Source of the DNA: Candidatus Krumholzibacteriia bacterium
Lineage (GTDB): Bacteria; Krumholzibacteriota; Krumholzibacteriia; JAJRXK01
DNA: 64,000 nt
NCBI GenBank assembly: GCA_035268685.1
Contig: DATFKK010000180.1
Coordinates: 22,909-86,908 of the forward strand
Reading direction: 5' to 3'
The translations under genes and the position numbers were made by a program. Each line of letters begins with the position of its first letter. The stretch's first letter is position 1. The notes beneath the pieces are model-generated. The model searched no databases and was not told the DNA's origin. It saw only the letters and a program-made list of their open reading frames with translations. Below are positions 1-11,502 of this stretch, in pieces.

Positions 1-579
1 GCCGGGGAGCGACGAGTACAGGCAGACCACACCGTGCAGCGGACTGTCCTCCGGATAGGAGAACGGAAGGGTGGCGTACCCCAGGATTCCGCCTCCGATG
101 TTGCACACGTAGAAGTTCAGCGTGGTCAAGGGATCGACGGCCAGCGCGTTCTTCATCTGGACCTCGGTCGAGGACCCGGGCTGGTGCGTGGACCACGCCG
201 TGTTGTTCACGCGATTGATGCTGTCGAGTTCGAACTGGAAGTTCGTGGTCGAGAACCCACCGTTGAGCACCGCGAGCTGGTCCTGGATCTGCTGGTCGGT
301 GACGTCCCACTCCCCGTTGTCGCCTCGCACCACGTGGAAGGCCACGGGAATGGTCACGATCGACTTGGCCGGAGAAGGGTCGCCGTTGACCTCCATCCAA
401 CGACGGACTTCTTCGCTCACCTGTCGCTGCTGGACGAAGTCGACGTCGGCCGTGGCGCAGCGCGGACCCTGCGTGTAGCCGCCCCCGGGCGTGCGATAGG
501 TGACGTGATGGTCGACGTCGGCCCTCGCGGGCGCGGCGAAGACCAGGAACAGGGCGAGAACGGGCACGATGCGCCGCAT
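1..579 (-). CDS. Secreted M43-like (pappalysin/cytophagalysin) metalloprotease, N-terminal part, cut by window edge
   Basis: The gene begins at ATG 577-579, with a GAGGAG ribosome site just upstream, and runs off the left edge (193 codons visible). The first 20 residues form a clear signal peptide ending in an A-R-A cleavage site. The following region has the layout seen before the catalytic domain of M43 proteases: a strand IPVAFHVVR near residue 65, then a helix DQQIQDQLAVLNGGF, then an ALAVDPLTTLNFYVCN strand and a GYATLP segment. The zinc site HExxHxxGxxH and the methionine turn would lie beyond the window, so catalytic competence cannot be judged. Likely an exported protease degrading extracellular protein. 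Family assignment is from pattern recognition, moderately sure. Confidence 0.75.
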   Translation of the reverse strand, partial: MRRIVPVLALFLVFAAPARADVDHHVTYRTPGGGYTQGPRCATADVDFVQQRQVSEEVRRWMEVNGDPSPAKSIVTIPVAFHVVRGDNGEWDVTDQQIQDQLAVLNGGFSTTNFQFELDSINRVNNTAWSTHQPGSSTEVQMKNALAVDPLTTLNFYVCNIGGGILGYATLPFSYPEDSPLHGVVCLYSSLPG

Positions 580-742
580 GGGGACAGCTCCTCGGGGGTG
601 ATGTGGCGAGAGGGTGGCGAAGACGCCGGTGCAGTGCGGGCGAAAAGCCGGACGAAGGCACGGACGATCGACCCACGAGCGGACACGAGTTCTGCGACAG
701 TACCAGCCGACGTGCGGGTCCGGCAAGGACGGCGCGGAGGTC

Positions 743-1663
743 TCAGTTCGCGTGCAGGGTCTGGATCGTGACGAGGAAGACGCCGGCCACGCCCAGGAGC
801 AGTCCGGCGAGTCGTCGGCGCGTGGTGGGTTCGTGCAGGACGAGAACGGCCAACAGGAAGGTCCACAGCGTGGCCGTCTGGTTCAAGGCGGCCGCGATCG
901 AGGCGGGCGCGTACTTCATCCCACCGATCCAGAAGAGCAGTGAGACGTAGGTGCCCATGATCGCGCCGGCGATCATCACGGGCCACACCGCGCGGTTGCG
1001 CAGCGCGGGCAGGGTGGCGCGCTGGTCCTTCGAGGCGAGCATGATCAGCGCGCCCACGGCCAGTCCACCGAGCAAACGCCACCAGGTCGCCCACACCACC
1101 GGGCTCTCCTCGAGCAGGGGCTTGACCATGACGATCGAAACCCCCTGCGTGGTGGTCCCGGCGAGGCCGAAGAGGATCCCGCTGGCCCGGTGGGGCACGC
1201 GGGCCCTGGCGCCACGATCGCGCACCCAGCCCACGGCCAGGACCGCGGTGACGATCAGGAGAGCTCCGAGCGACTGCAGGAGCGTGAGGCGTTCGTCGAG
1301 GAAGATCACGCTGAGCACGATGATCACGGGGCTGTAGCTCGTGTTCACGATCGCCTGCAGGCCGGCGCCGACCCGGTTCAGACACATGAAGAAGAAGGTG
1401 TCGGACAGCCCGATCCCGATCGCGCCACTGGCCACGAGCAACCACACGTCACCGGAACTCGCACCGATCGCGGGCGTGCTCCCCAGTACGAAGAGCGTGA
1501 TCGTGAACAGGACCAGCGCCAGTGAGTTCTTGAACAGGTTGAGCGCGACCGGCGGGACCGATTGGCCGGAGACACGGAAGAGGATGATCGCGATCGACCA
1601 GCAGATCGGCGCGGCCAACGCGAAGAGCTGGCCCATGAGGGGGTTGGCGGCGGACTCGGGCAC
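743..1663 (-). CDS. EamA/DMT-superfamily membrane transporter
   Basis: A 306-residue inner-membrane protein made of two tandem EamA repeats (about residues 8-140 and 150-300), roughly ten hydrophobic helices in all. The N-terminal stretch with ALAAPICWSIAIILFR and the second-half GILFGLAGTTTQG are typical of drug/metabolite transporters. It starts at a GTG with GAGGAG 4-7 bases upstream. Substrate cannot be read from sequence; relatives export amino acids, metabolites or nucleotide precursors. It stands alone between the metalloprotease gene and the BON-domain gene, all on the minus strand but separated by 77-163 bases, so probably not a tight operon. Confidence 0.85.
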   Translation of the reverse strand: MPESAANPLMGQLFALAAPICWSIAIILFRVSGQSVPPVALNLFKNSLALVLFTITLFVLGSTPAIGASSGDVWLLVASGAIGIGLSDTFFFMCLNRVGAGLQAIVNTSYSPVIIVLSVIFLDERLTLLQSLGALLIVTAVLAVGWVRDRGARARVPHRASGILFGLAGTTTQGVSIVMVKPLLEESPVVWATWWRLLGGLAVGALIMLASKDQRATLPALRNRAVWPVMIAGAIMGTYVSLLFWIGGMKYAPASIAAALNQTATLWTFLLAVLVLHEPTTRRRLAGLLLGVAGVFLVTIQTLHAN

Positions 1664-1739
1664 GGAGCTCCTCGGGTACTGGAAGACCCGAGGAGTCTAG
1701 GTGTTCCGGCCGGACGCGCAACGCCCGGCGGACGCCGTT

Positions 1740-3209
1740 CTACTGCATCTCGAGGGCCGGGCGCTCGCCGTCGCCGTCGCCGTCGACATGGAGGTGGACG
1801 ATGACCGCGGCTGCTTCGGTCTGACGTGCCTCGTCCTCGGCGGCGCGCCGCTCGTGCCACGAATCGACGGTACCGTGGAGATGGACCACGCCGCCGTCGA
1901 CCTCGACGTCGATCTGCCGAGCGTCGACACGGGTGCTCCACCACAGTTGATCCTCGACGGCCTCATGCAGCTTCTCGTCGTCGAAGGGCTCCTCGGGCGC
2001 GTTCCTCACCTGCAGGAGGTTGTCGACGTGGGCGATTCCCGGGATGCGGCCGACCACTCGCTCGGCGCGCGCGCGTTCCCGCATCGTGGTCACCCGTCCC
2101 ATGAGATCGGCTCGCCCGTCGAGGACACGCACGCCGACGTCGTCGTCGTGCAACCAGGCGTCGTGTTCCACCGCGGTCTGCGCGGCCTGCCGCAGCGCAT
2201 CGTCGTCGGGGACCTCGGGCGGGGTCACCTCGAGGAGATCGTGGATCGGTCCCGCTCCCGCGACGAGGCCGGCGTCCTCCACCGCCGCTTCTTCCTGCGC
2301 GATCGTGTCGACCTCGCCGCGGAGGGTCACGGCGCCGTTGTCGACCCGGATCTCGGGGAAGGGCGGTTGCAGGCGCGGGTCGAGCTCGTAGGCGTCCACG
2401 ATCGCACTGCGGATCGCCTGGTCGCTGCGTTCGATCGGGGGCGTTCGCAGTTCGAGGTCCCGATCGACGTCGACCTCGAGGTCATCGGTCACCACGTCGT
2501 CGACTCCGAGGACCCAGGCGAGGGCCTTGGCCCGGCGGACCTCCTCGAGACTGCCGACGACACCCTCGAGACGGACCACCGCGGCCTCGACCTCGACCTC
2601 GACGAACCGCCGACTCAGTGCAGCATCGTCGTCCAGACGGGTCCGGACGTCCGCGGCGATGTCGGCGTCGCTGCGCTCCGCGTCGGTCTCGACCGCGATC
2701 GCGTTCACGACGGTCCGCACACCGTTCACGGTACGGGCCAGGTCCACGGCGTGGACCCGTTCGGCGTTCGAATCGACCGTCCCACGGAGCGTCACGACTC
2801 CTTCGTCGGCCTCGACCACGATCGTGCCGAAGTCGGCGACCGGGTCGTCGAGCAGCAGCCCGGCCACGTGCTGGGCGATCACGGTGTCGTCGACGTCGGG
2901 AGGGCGGACCTCGATACGGTCGACCAGGCCGCGCACGCCGCGGACGCTCTCGGCGAGCCGCAGGGCCGCGTGATGGGCGTCCGCGCTCGACACGGTGCCC
3001 CTGAGCTCGGCGATGCCGTCACGGACGTCGACGTCGATCTCGCCCGCCGGGATCTGGTCGTTCACGATGAACTCGGTGTACAGAGCCTGTCGGATGGCGC
3101 CGTCGTCACGGGTCGACCCCGGCGTCGCCGAAGGTGCAGCCGCGGGAGCGAGCAGGGCCGCGAGCGCGATCCCGAACGAAGTCAGCGTGATGATGCGATG
3201 ACGGAACAT
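1740..3209 (-). CDS. Secreted protein with six BON domains
   Basis: I start this 489-residue protein at the ATG at 3207-3209, which has GAGGAGG seven bases upstream and opens a signal peptide of about 25 residues; the longer frame to 3275 lacks a ribosome site. The mature part is six consecutive BON domains of about 70 residues, each beginning with an acidic D-D/x-x-I/L helix, then a strand-G-x-V/A-x-L-x-G-x-V hairpin (for example GIAELRGTV, GVVTLRGTV, GAVTLRGEV) and a helix ending in a Gly-Val turn. BON domains (OsmY, Kon, secretin families) bind phospholipids or surfaces in the periplasm. Six copies is more than the usual one to three. Very acidic overall. It precedes the baeRF gene on the same strand, 73 bases from its end. 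Confidence 0.85.
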   Translation of the reverse strand: MFRHRIITLTSFGIALAALLAPAAAPSATPGSTRDDGAIRQALYTEFIVNDQIPAGEIDVDVRDGIAELRGTVSSADAHHAALRLAESVRGVRGLVDRIEVRPPDVDDTVIAQHVAGLLLDDPVADFGTIVVEADEGVVTLRGTVDSNAERVHAVDLARTVNGVRTVVNAIAVETDAERSDADIAADVRTRLDDDAALSRRFVEVEVEAAVVRLEGVVGSLEEVRRAKALAWVLGVDDVVTDDLEVDVDRDLELRTPPIERSDQAIRSAIVDAYELDPRLQPPFPEIRVDNGAVTLRGEVDTIAQEEAAVEDAGLVAGAGPIHDLLEVTPPEVPDDDALRQAAQTAVEHDAWLHDDDVGVRVLDGRADLMGRVTTMRERARAERVVGRIPGIAHVDNLLQVRNAPEEPFDDEKLHEAVEDQLWWSTRVDARQIDVEVDGGVVHLHGTVDSWHERRAAEDEARQTEAAAVIVHLHVDGDGDGERPALEMQ

Positions 3210-3282
3210 GACGACGGCCTCCTCGCCCGTCTGGGGTTCGGAGCCAAGGTGCCGTAGGCGACCCCCACCCCGCATGGGGAGG

Positions 3283-3318
3283 AGCCCGGCGGCGCGCCTC
3301 GGGGATCGCCGCCGGGCT
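3283..3318 (-). terminator. Stem-loop downstream of the baeRF gene
   Basis: A 12-base arm (3283-3294) pairs perfectly with 3307-3318 around a 12-base loop. It lies just beyond the stop of the minus-strand baeRF gene and before the BON gene start. No long T-run follows, so it may be a weak or Rho-assisted terminator or an mRNA-stabilising hairpin. Confidence 0.55.
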
Positions 3319-3336
3319 GCGTGTCGATCGTCTCGT

Positions 3337-4503
3337 TCAGCCGTGGAGGACGGCGGCCAGCGGACGACGGCCCGGCATGTCCGCGGTCACCGTGTAGACC
3401 ACGTCGGCGCCGCGGGCCCGGCCCAGCACCGCGGCCCGGTCGACGAGGTCCTCGTCGCCGGGGTACTGGCGCTCGTGCACCTCGACGACCTGCGTCTCGG
3501 GATCCATCCGTCCCCAGCGCTCGTCGTCGATCGCGACCATGAGCGTCCGCACCCTTCCCTCCGACACGGCGGCGAGGACTTCCTCCAGCTGGTCGGCGGT
3601 CAGGCCCGTACCCGCCAGGCGTGCATGCTCGGAGCGTGCGCGCTCGAAGGGTCCGTCGAGCGTGGCTTCGACGATCGGCCACGAGCGGTCGTGCAGCTCG
3701 ACGGGGTTGTGGTCGTCGGGGCTGCCCGTGACCGTTCGCTCGACGATACGTTCGGCGAGACGACTGTTCCTCCGATAGACCGAGGTCACCGCATCGGTCC
3801 CCGCCAGCACGACGGGACCCGACTGCGAGGCGATCCTGTCCGAGACCGCGGCATCGACCTTCTGGAGGAACGACAGCAATTCCTCGGCACGGTCGTCGTC
3901 GCCCTTGCCGTGTCCGTGGAAGGTGAGTTGCCCGGGTCCTCCCTGCCGGTGGACGATGTGTCCCTGCAGGGACTCGTGTTCGACCTCGCGACCCAGGGCT
4001 TCCTCGAGACTCGACGGGATCTCGCCCTGTGGAAGGACCTCGACGGTGTCCCGGGTGCAGCCGAGGAGACGGACGTCGTTGCGACTCAGGGTGAGGACGA
4101 AGTACTCGGCGTTCCCCGTCAGACGGGGCAGCAAGGGTTTCACGTGGTAGCGCTCGTTCACCACACAGCGTTCGGTGAGTTCGTCGGGGACCTGGATCAT
4201 CTCCATGCCGTCGGGGTCGAGGAAGACCGCCAGGCCACCGTTCTGACGGTTCCAGAAGTCCTGGTCGCCCACGAGATCGCGGGCCGGCCGGAGCATGGCT
4301 TCGAACGCACGGGGCAGACCGTCGTCCTCGCAGGCACGGATCTGCCGCTCGGCTTCGTCGACCAGGTTGCCGAAACGGATCGGGTCCTGTCGGACCTGAT
4401 TGCCCGTACGGTGCGTCGGCATGAACAGCGAGACGCGCCAGCGACGGGGGGGCGCGTCGCGCAGTGCACGGATGAGATCTCGGCGAGTGTCGGGAGTCGG
4501 CAT
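3337..4503 (-). CDS. baeRF-type (bacterial eRF1-like, family 3/7) protein
   Basis: A 388-residue soluble protein; the ATG at 4501-4503 is chosen because GGAGG sits eight bases upstream, although the frame stays open to 4635. Residues 25-48 carry the signature SLFMPTHRTG followed by RQDPIRFGNL, typical of bacterial archaeo-eukaryotic release-factor-like proteins. The middle region with a VVLAGTDAV strand and the C-terminal GADVVYTV segment match the eRF1 central and C-terminal folds. Members lack proven peptidyl-release activity; they are thought to act on stalled or hibernating ribosomes under stress. Its neighbour is a BON-domain protein, consistent with a stress-response setting. Family placement is fairly sure; function is inferred. 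Confidence 0.75.
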   Translation of the reverse strand: MPTPDTRRDLIRALRDAPPRRWRVSLFMPTHRTGNQVRQDPIRFGNLVDEAERQIRACEDDGLPRAFEAMLRPARDLVGDQDFWNRQNGGLAVFLDPDGMEMIQVPDELTERCVVNERYHVKPLLPRLTGNAEYFVLTLSRNDVRLLGCTRDTVEVLPQGEIPSSLEEALGREVEHESLQGHIVHRQGGPGQLTFHGHGKGDDDRAEELLSFLQKVDAAVSDRIASQSGPVVLAGTDAVTSVYRRNSRLAERIVERTVTGSPDDHNPVELHDRSWPIVEATLDGPFERARSEHARLAGTGLTADQLEEVLAAVSEGRVRTLMVAIDDERWGRMDPETQVVEVHERQYPGDEDLVDRAAVLGRARGADVVYTVTADMPGRRPLAAVLHG

Positions 4504-4618
4504 GTCGCGCCTCCGGGGTTCGTGTGCATCGACCGATGCTAGGGCCCGGACGACGTGGAACCACGGGGGGAAGACCCCCAGATCGACCCCGGTGAACTCC
4601 GGTCGCTGCGACGGGCGA

Positions 4619-5193
4619 TCAGTCGGATCCGGCATCCAGTTCGCGATGGAGCCAGGCGCGGGCCTTGACCCAGTCGCGGCGAACCGTGCGGTCGGTCACG
4701 CCGAGCGCGGCGGCGGTCTCCGACTCGTTCATGCCGGCGAAGAACCGGCACTCGACCACGCGGGTCAGACGGGGGTCGAGGTCCGACAGCTTCTGCAGGG
4801 CGTCGTCGATCTCGACCACGAGGTCCGCCTGCGAATCGACGCCCAGATCCCCGGTGGCGAGCACCACGCGTTCCCGATCGCCCCCGCGCTTGCCCGATCC
4901 ACGGCGTCGGGCGTGATCGACGAGAACCTGACGCATGGCCGTGGCGGCGACGGCGTAGAAGTGCACGCGGTCGTTCCATCCCGATTCCCGGCCGCGGGCC
5001 AGGCGGAGGAAGGCCTCGTGGACCAGCGCCGTCGTCTGCAGGGTGTGGCCGGTCGCCTGTCCGCGCAGGTGCCGCCGGGCGATGTGGCGGAGTTCGTCGT
5101 AGACGACCGGCATCAGGGCGTCGAGGGCGTCGGGATCTCCGCCCTGCAGGCGGTGCAGGAGGGACGTGACGTCGGGGGGCGGGGTTCGGCCGG

Positions 5194-5197
<4 letters not shown>
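4619..5197 (-). CDS. RNA polymerase sigma factor, ECF family (PF07638-like)
   Basis: A 192-residue ECF sigma factor. Region 2 covers about residues 25-95, including VYDELRHIARRHLRGQ and the helix HFYAVAATAMRQVLVDHARRR; region 4 (about 125-185) ends in a helix-turn-helix, MNESETAAALGVTDRTVRRDW. The pattern is that of the Planctomycete/Acidobacterial ECF subgroup usually encoded beside a Ser/Thr kinase rather than a classical anti-sigma factor. Its stop codon overlaps the kinase start... in gene order it lies directly downstream: the kinase ATG region is at 7956, and the kinase stop TGA overlaps this ATG (5194-5197). The two are therefore translationally coupled, kinase first. Signal for the pair is unknown. 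Confidence 0.9.
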
Positions 5198-7956
<2,759 letters not shown>

Positions 7957-7962
7957 GGGTCG

Positions 7963-7968
7963 AGTATA
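7963..7968 (-). promoter_or_regulatory. Candidate -10 element for the kinase-sigma operon (leaderless)
   Basis: On the minus strand TATACT lies six bases before the kinase ATG, and no ribosome site is present. A -10 box here would place the transcript start at or within one or two bases of the start codon, giving a leaderless message. No good -35 is visible at 16-18 bases. Confidence 0.35.
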
Positions 7969-8079
7969 TCGCAATCGCTCCGGAGATCCCACGGGACGTC
8001 CGTGTCACGAACCGGTGGGTGGGTGTAGGATAGCCGGTGCACTCCAAGGAATCGCCCTTCGATCCCGGAAAGGCCTCCC

Positions 8080-8892
8080 ATGCGTGAACCCATCGATCTG
8101 ACCGTCACCCACGGAACCTGGGAGGGCTCCGAGATCCTCCACCCCGGCCCGGGCGTGCCCGAGCGTATCGAGGCCGAAGGGCGCTCGGTGTGTACACCGG
8201 TTCTCGGCGGGAACGGAACGGCCTCGGAGTACGTGCACCGACGCGCGGGAGAGATCGCGCTCGAGGGCCACATCGTGGTCATCCCCTCGTCCCGCGACGA
8301 GGAGGACGTGTCCATGCACTGGATGTCGGCCGTGTCGAAGACCGTGGTGTTCCGGGGACGGTTCCGCGACGGCGTGCTCGACGTCCGCGCCGACGTCGAC
8401 GGCCGCTTCCAGCGGATCGAGCAGGACTATTCCGAGCCGGACGTGATGAAGACCCGGACCTTCGTCGGGACCGACCCCAAGGACCTTCCCCTCGCCTTCG
8501 AGGCCACCTATCGTCGCCAGCCGGACCCGCGGATCGGCGCCTTCGTCTGGCACGACCTCACCGTGGACGACGCACCGGCCCTGCGCGACTTCTACGCCGC
8601 GGTGGTGGGGTGGAAGTCCGAGCCCGTGAGCATGGGCGACTACGACGACTTCGGCCTCGTCGCGGCGAGCGGTGAGCAGGTGGCCGGCGTGTGCCACGCG
8701 CGTGGCGAGAACGCGGAGGTGCCGCCCGTGTGGATGTCCTACGTGCGGGTGGCCGACCTCGAAGCCAGCCTGCGGCGAGCCGCCGAACTCGGGGGGCGCG
8801 TGGTCGTCACCACGCGGACGCATGGCAGGGATCGCTACGCCGTCGTCGCCGACCCGGTCGGGGCGGTCCTCACGTTGTACCAGCAGGACTGA
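8080..8892 (+). CDS. DUF1579-like / glyoxalase (VOC) fusion protein
   Basis: A 270-residue cytoplasmic protein with two parts. Residues 1-145 resemble the lipocalin-like DUF1579 fold: HGTWEGSE at the start, a conserved LGG-type turn (VLGGNGTASEY), a GxFRDGVLDV strand and a final FEATYRR. Residues about 150-270 form a VOC domain: FVWHDLTVDDAPALRDFYAAVVGW, a central VPPVWMSYVRVADLEASL strand-helix, and a closing YAVVADPVGAVLTLYQ. Some metal-ligand positions (His near 155, Glu-type positions) cannot be verified by eye. The fusion is unusual. It stands alone, divergent from the kinase operon and convergent with yaiI. Substrate unknown. Confidence 0.75.
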   Translation: MREPIDLTVTHGTWEGSEILHPGPGVPERIEAEGRSVCTPVLGGNGTASEYVHRRAGEIALEGHIVVIPSSRDEEDVSMHWMSAVSKTVVFRGRFRDGVLDVRADVDGRFQRIEQDYSEPDVMKTRTFVGTDPKDLPLAFEATYRRQPDPRIGAFVWHDLTVDDAPALRDFYAAVVGWKSEPVSMGDYDDFGLVAASGEQVAGVCHARGENAEVPPVWMSYVRVADLEASLRRAAELGGRVVVTTRTHGRDRYAVVADPVGAVLTLYQQD

Positions 8893-8950
8893 GTCTCGGC
8901 TCCCCGGCGTGGTGGGCCGTCCCCGGGATCCGCCCGCCGTGGTTCGACCT

Positions 8951-9418
8951 TCAGTCGCGATCGAGCGAGCGCAGCAGCCGGTCGAGGGCGTTGGCGAAGT
9001 CCTGTTTCGCCCGGGCGTCCAACGGCGGCGGTCCTCCCGTGGCGAGGCCGTCCTCGCGCAGTTCCTTCATCAGGTTCCGGACGGCCAGACGCTCGCCGAT
9101 GCTCGCTTCGTCGTAGATCTCGCCGCGGGGGTCGAGCGCGATCCCGCCCCTCTTCACGACCGCGTCGGCCAGCGGGATGTCGGCGGTCACCACGAGATCC
9201 CCGGAGCGCATGGACCGGACGATGTGCCCGTCGGCGACGTCGGCCCCCGGGTTCACCTGTTGCAGGCGCACGTAGCGCGACGACGGCACCCGCAGGCGCT
9301 TGTTGGCCACCAGCACCAACGGGTGGTGCGTCCGCTCGGCGGCCCGGAACAGGATGTCGCGGATCGCTCCGGGCAGGGCGTCGGCGTCGGCCCAGATCGT
9401 GAACTCACTCGCGGCCAC
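8951..9418 (-). CDS. yaiI: YaiI/YqxD family protein (UPF0178, PIN-like)
   Basis: A 155-residue protein matching the DUF188 family over its full length: an N-terminal acidic strand IWADADALPGAIRDILFRAAERT, a middle SGDLVVTADIPLADAVVKRG segment and the late GGPPPLDARAKQDFANALDRLL tail. The aspartates of the first strand and of TADIPLAD are the PIN-like metal-binding set, suggesting a nuclease, but no activity is established for the family. It starts at a GTG inside the last 14 bases of the preceding Bax-inhibitor gene, so the two form one operon. Confidence 0.9.
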   Translation of the reverse strand: MAASEFTIWADADALPGAIRDILFRAAERTHHPLVLVANKRLRVPSSRYVRLQQVNPGADVADGHIVRSMRSGDLVVTADIPLADAVVKRGGIALDPRGEIYDEASIGERLAVRNLMKELREDGLATGGPPPLDARAKQDFANALDRLLRSLDRD

Positions 9419-10178
9419 GGAGCTTCGCCAACAGCCGGAGCATCTCGAGGTACAACCAGATCAACGTGACCATGAGCCCGAAGGCGCCGTACCACTCCAG
9501 GAACTTCGGGGCACCGCGCTCGGCCCCGGTCTCGATGAAGTCGAAGTCGAGCACGAGATTCAGCGCGGCGATCACCACGACGAACAGGCTGAAGCCGATC
9601 CCGATGATCCCGCTCTCGTGGATGAAGGGGATCGAGGTGCCGAAGAAGCCGAGCACGAAGGACACCATGTAGATCACGAAGATGCCGCCCGTGGCGGCGG
9701 CGACGCCGAGCTTGAAGTTCTCGGTGGCCCGGATCAAGCCCGAACGGTAGGCGAGCAGCAGGCAGAGTGCGGTTCCGAACGTGAGCCCGACGGCCTGGAT
9801 CACGATGCCGGGGAACTGTGCTTCGAAGATCGCCGAGATCCCACCCAGTGCCAGCCCCTGGAAGAGAGCGTAGGCCGGCGCGGTGTACATGGCCCAGTGC
9901 TTCTTGAACACCGTGGCCAGTGCGGTCACCAGTCCGCCGATGATCCCGCCGATCATCCAGGGCTGCACCTGCGGCAGGGTGCGCGCGATCGATTCCTGGG
10001 AGGAGGCGTCGAACTTCGACCACGTGAAGTTCGCCGTGAGCAGCACCAGTGCCAGCAGGAGGAAGGACTTGTTGACCGTTCCGGAGATCGTCATCCGTTC
10101 GTCGGCCGCGGACGCGGGCACGTCGAAGGTGCGATCGCCGAGGACGGGATTGCCGGAACGGAGAGCGGTGCTGGCCAC
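9405..10178 (-). CDS. Bax inhibitor-1/YccA family membrane protein
   Basis: The start is the GTG at 10176-10178, seven to eight bases after an AGGAGG; the frame remains open far upstream but that part is antisense to tyrA. The 257-residue product has a short N-terminal tail with RSGNPVLGDRTF, typical of the bacterial YccA-like BI-1 subgroup, then about seven hydrophobic helices. Conserved features include the acidic, loop-containing end FIETGAERGAPKFLEWYGAFGLMVTL. Family members are pH-sensitive calcium-leak channels or interact with membrane proteases. The end overlaps yaiI by 14 bases; the start is divergent from tyrA. Confidence 0.9.
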   Translation of the reverse strand: MASTALRSGNPVLGDRTFDVPASAADERMTISGTVNKSFLLLALVLLTANFTWSKFDASSQESIARTLPQVQPWMIGGIIGGLVTALATVFKKHWAMYTAPAYALFQGLALGGISAIFEAQFPGIVIQAVGLTFGTALCLLLAYRSGLIRATENFKLGVAAATGGIFVIYMVSFVLGFFGTSIPFIHESGIIGIGFSLFVVVIAALNLVLDFDFIETGAERGAPKFLEWYGAFGLMVTLIWLYLEMLRLLAKLRGRE

Positions 10179-10313
10179 GGTCGGGACCTCCTGGACTCGA
10201 TTCGGGGGAAGAGATCCGAAGATAGTGCAAGTACGGCGGGGCTGCCGTTGCCCTTGCCGCCGTCCGCCTTCCGGTGCAGCTTGGCCCCACCCCCCGGAGG
10301 AGACCTCGGAGTC

Positions 10314-11444
10314 GTGAGCGACGAACTCGATCGCCTGCGGGCGGAGATCGATCGTGTCGACGGTGGCCTGATCGAGATCCTGGCCGACAGGGCCAGGCTG
10401 ACCGAACGGGTCGGCGAGACCAAGCGAGAACTCGGCCTGCCCCTCTATGTCCCCGAGCGCGAGGCCGCTCTCTTCGGCGAGCGTCGCCGACGTGCCCGTG
10501 AACGGGGGTTGGATCCCGATCTGGTGGAGGACCTCCTCCGGCGCATGATCCGGGATTCGTACTCCGCGCAGGAGAACCGATTCCCGGCCACCGGTGACCC
10601 GGAGCGGCCGGTGGTGGTGGTGGGGGGTGCCGGTGCCCTGGGCCGCTGCCTCGGGGGTCTCTTCCGCCGTTCCGGCTACACCGTCCGTGACCTCGAGAAG
10701 GGAGACTGGTCCCGGGCGTCGGAAGTCTGTGACGGTGCGCAGCTCGTCCTGGTGAGTGTCCCCATCGATCGGACGGTCGGAGTCGTCGGCGATCTCCCGC
10801 CGCTGCCGGGCGACTGCGTGCTGGCCGACGTGACGAGCGTCAAGAGCGAGCCCCTGCGCGCGATGCTGGACGCGCATGCCGGACCGGTGGTCGGCCTCCA
10901 CCCCATGTTCGGTCCCGACGTGCGGAGTCTCGCGAAGCAGGTGGTGGTGGTCTGCGAGGGCCGGTCTTCCGATCGGTGCCGCTGGTTGCTCGACCAGTTC
11001 GTGCTCTGGGGGGCGGCCCTGCGCGAGGAGACGCCGGCGGGTCACGACCGGGCGATGGCCACGGTGCAGGCCATGCGGCACTTCACGACGCTCGTCTACG
11101 GGGCCTTCCTCGAGGAGATCGACGCCGACCTCGACGAACTCCTGCGGCTGAGCTCACCCATCTACCGCCTGGAACTCGGAATGGTCGGGCGACTCTTCGC
11201 CCAGAACCCCGAGTTGTACACCGACATCATGCTCTCGTCGGCCGAGCTCCCCGAGCTGGCCGCGACCTACCGGCAGGTCTTCGACGAGGTGAGCGCCGAT
11301 CTCGAGGACGAGCGTCGGGAGAGGGTGATCGAACGCTTCGAGGGGGTGCAGCGTCATTTCGGGGAGCGGGCCGAGCGCCTCTTCCACGAGTGCGGTGACC
11401 TGCTGCGCAAGGCCCACGACGCGAGGGATCCCTCCACCGGATGA
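10314..11444 (+). CDS. tyrA: Bifunctional chorismate mutase / prephenate dehydrogenase (T-protein)
   Basis: A 376-residue protein converting chorismate to prephenate and then to 4-hydroxyphenylpyruvate in tyrosine synthesis. Residues 1-85 are an AroQ chorismate mutase helical domain (LRAEIDRVDGGLIEILADRARL; the Arg and Lys contacts in RLTERVGETKRELG are present). From about residue 98 a Rossmann domain begins with VVVVGGAGALGRCLGGLF, followed by the dehydrogenase motifs ADVTSVKSEP and GLHPMFGPD, and the C-terminal dimerisation helices. GTG start at 10314 with GGAGG about a dozen bases upstream. The domain order is that of enterobacterial TyrA. Ends at a strong stem-loop shared with the convergent sdh operon. 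Confidence 0.93.
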   Translation: MSDELDRLRAEIDRVDGGLIEILADRARLTERVGETKRELGLPLYVPEREAALFGERRRRARERGLDPDLVEDLLRRMIRDSYSAQENRFPATGDPERPVVVVGGAGALGRCLGGLFRRSGYTVRDLEKGDWSRASEVCDGAQLVLVSVPIDRTVGVVGDLPPLPGDCVLADVTSVKSEPLRAMLDAHAGPVVGLHPMFGPDVRSLAKQVVVVCEGRSSDRCRWLLDQFVLWGAALREETPAGHDRAMATVQAMRHFTTLVYGAFLEEIDADLDELLRLSSPIYRLELGMVGRLFAQNPELYTDIMLSSAELPELAATYRQVFDEVSADLEDERRERVIERFEGVQRHFGERAERLFHECGDLLRKAHDARDPSTG

Positions 11445-11449
11445 ACGAA

Positions 11450-11475
11450 GGGCCCGGTGCGGACGCACCGGGCCC
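11450..11475. terminator. Bidirectional terminator between tyrA and sdhB
   Basis: A ten-base-pair all-GC-rich stem (11450-11459 with 11466-11475) around a six-base loop sits six bases beyond the tyrA stop and 28 bases from the sdhB stop. Its position between two convergent genes makes a terminator for both likely, although no T-run follows. Confidence 0.75.
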
Positions 11476-11502
11476 CGATCTCGCTCGGAACCGGGGGGTC
11501 GA

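Noticed and set aside
9405..11081. Bax-inhibitor frame extended 300 codons upstream
   Set aside because: The extension is antisense to tyrA; a GTG with an AGGAGG site at 10178 gives the normal family length.
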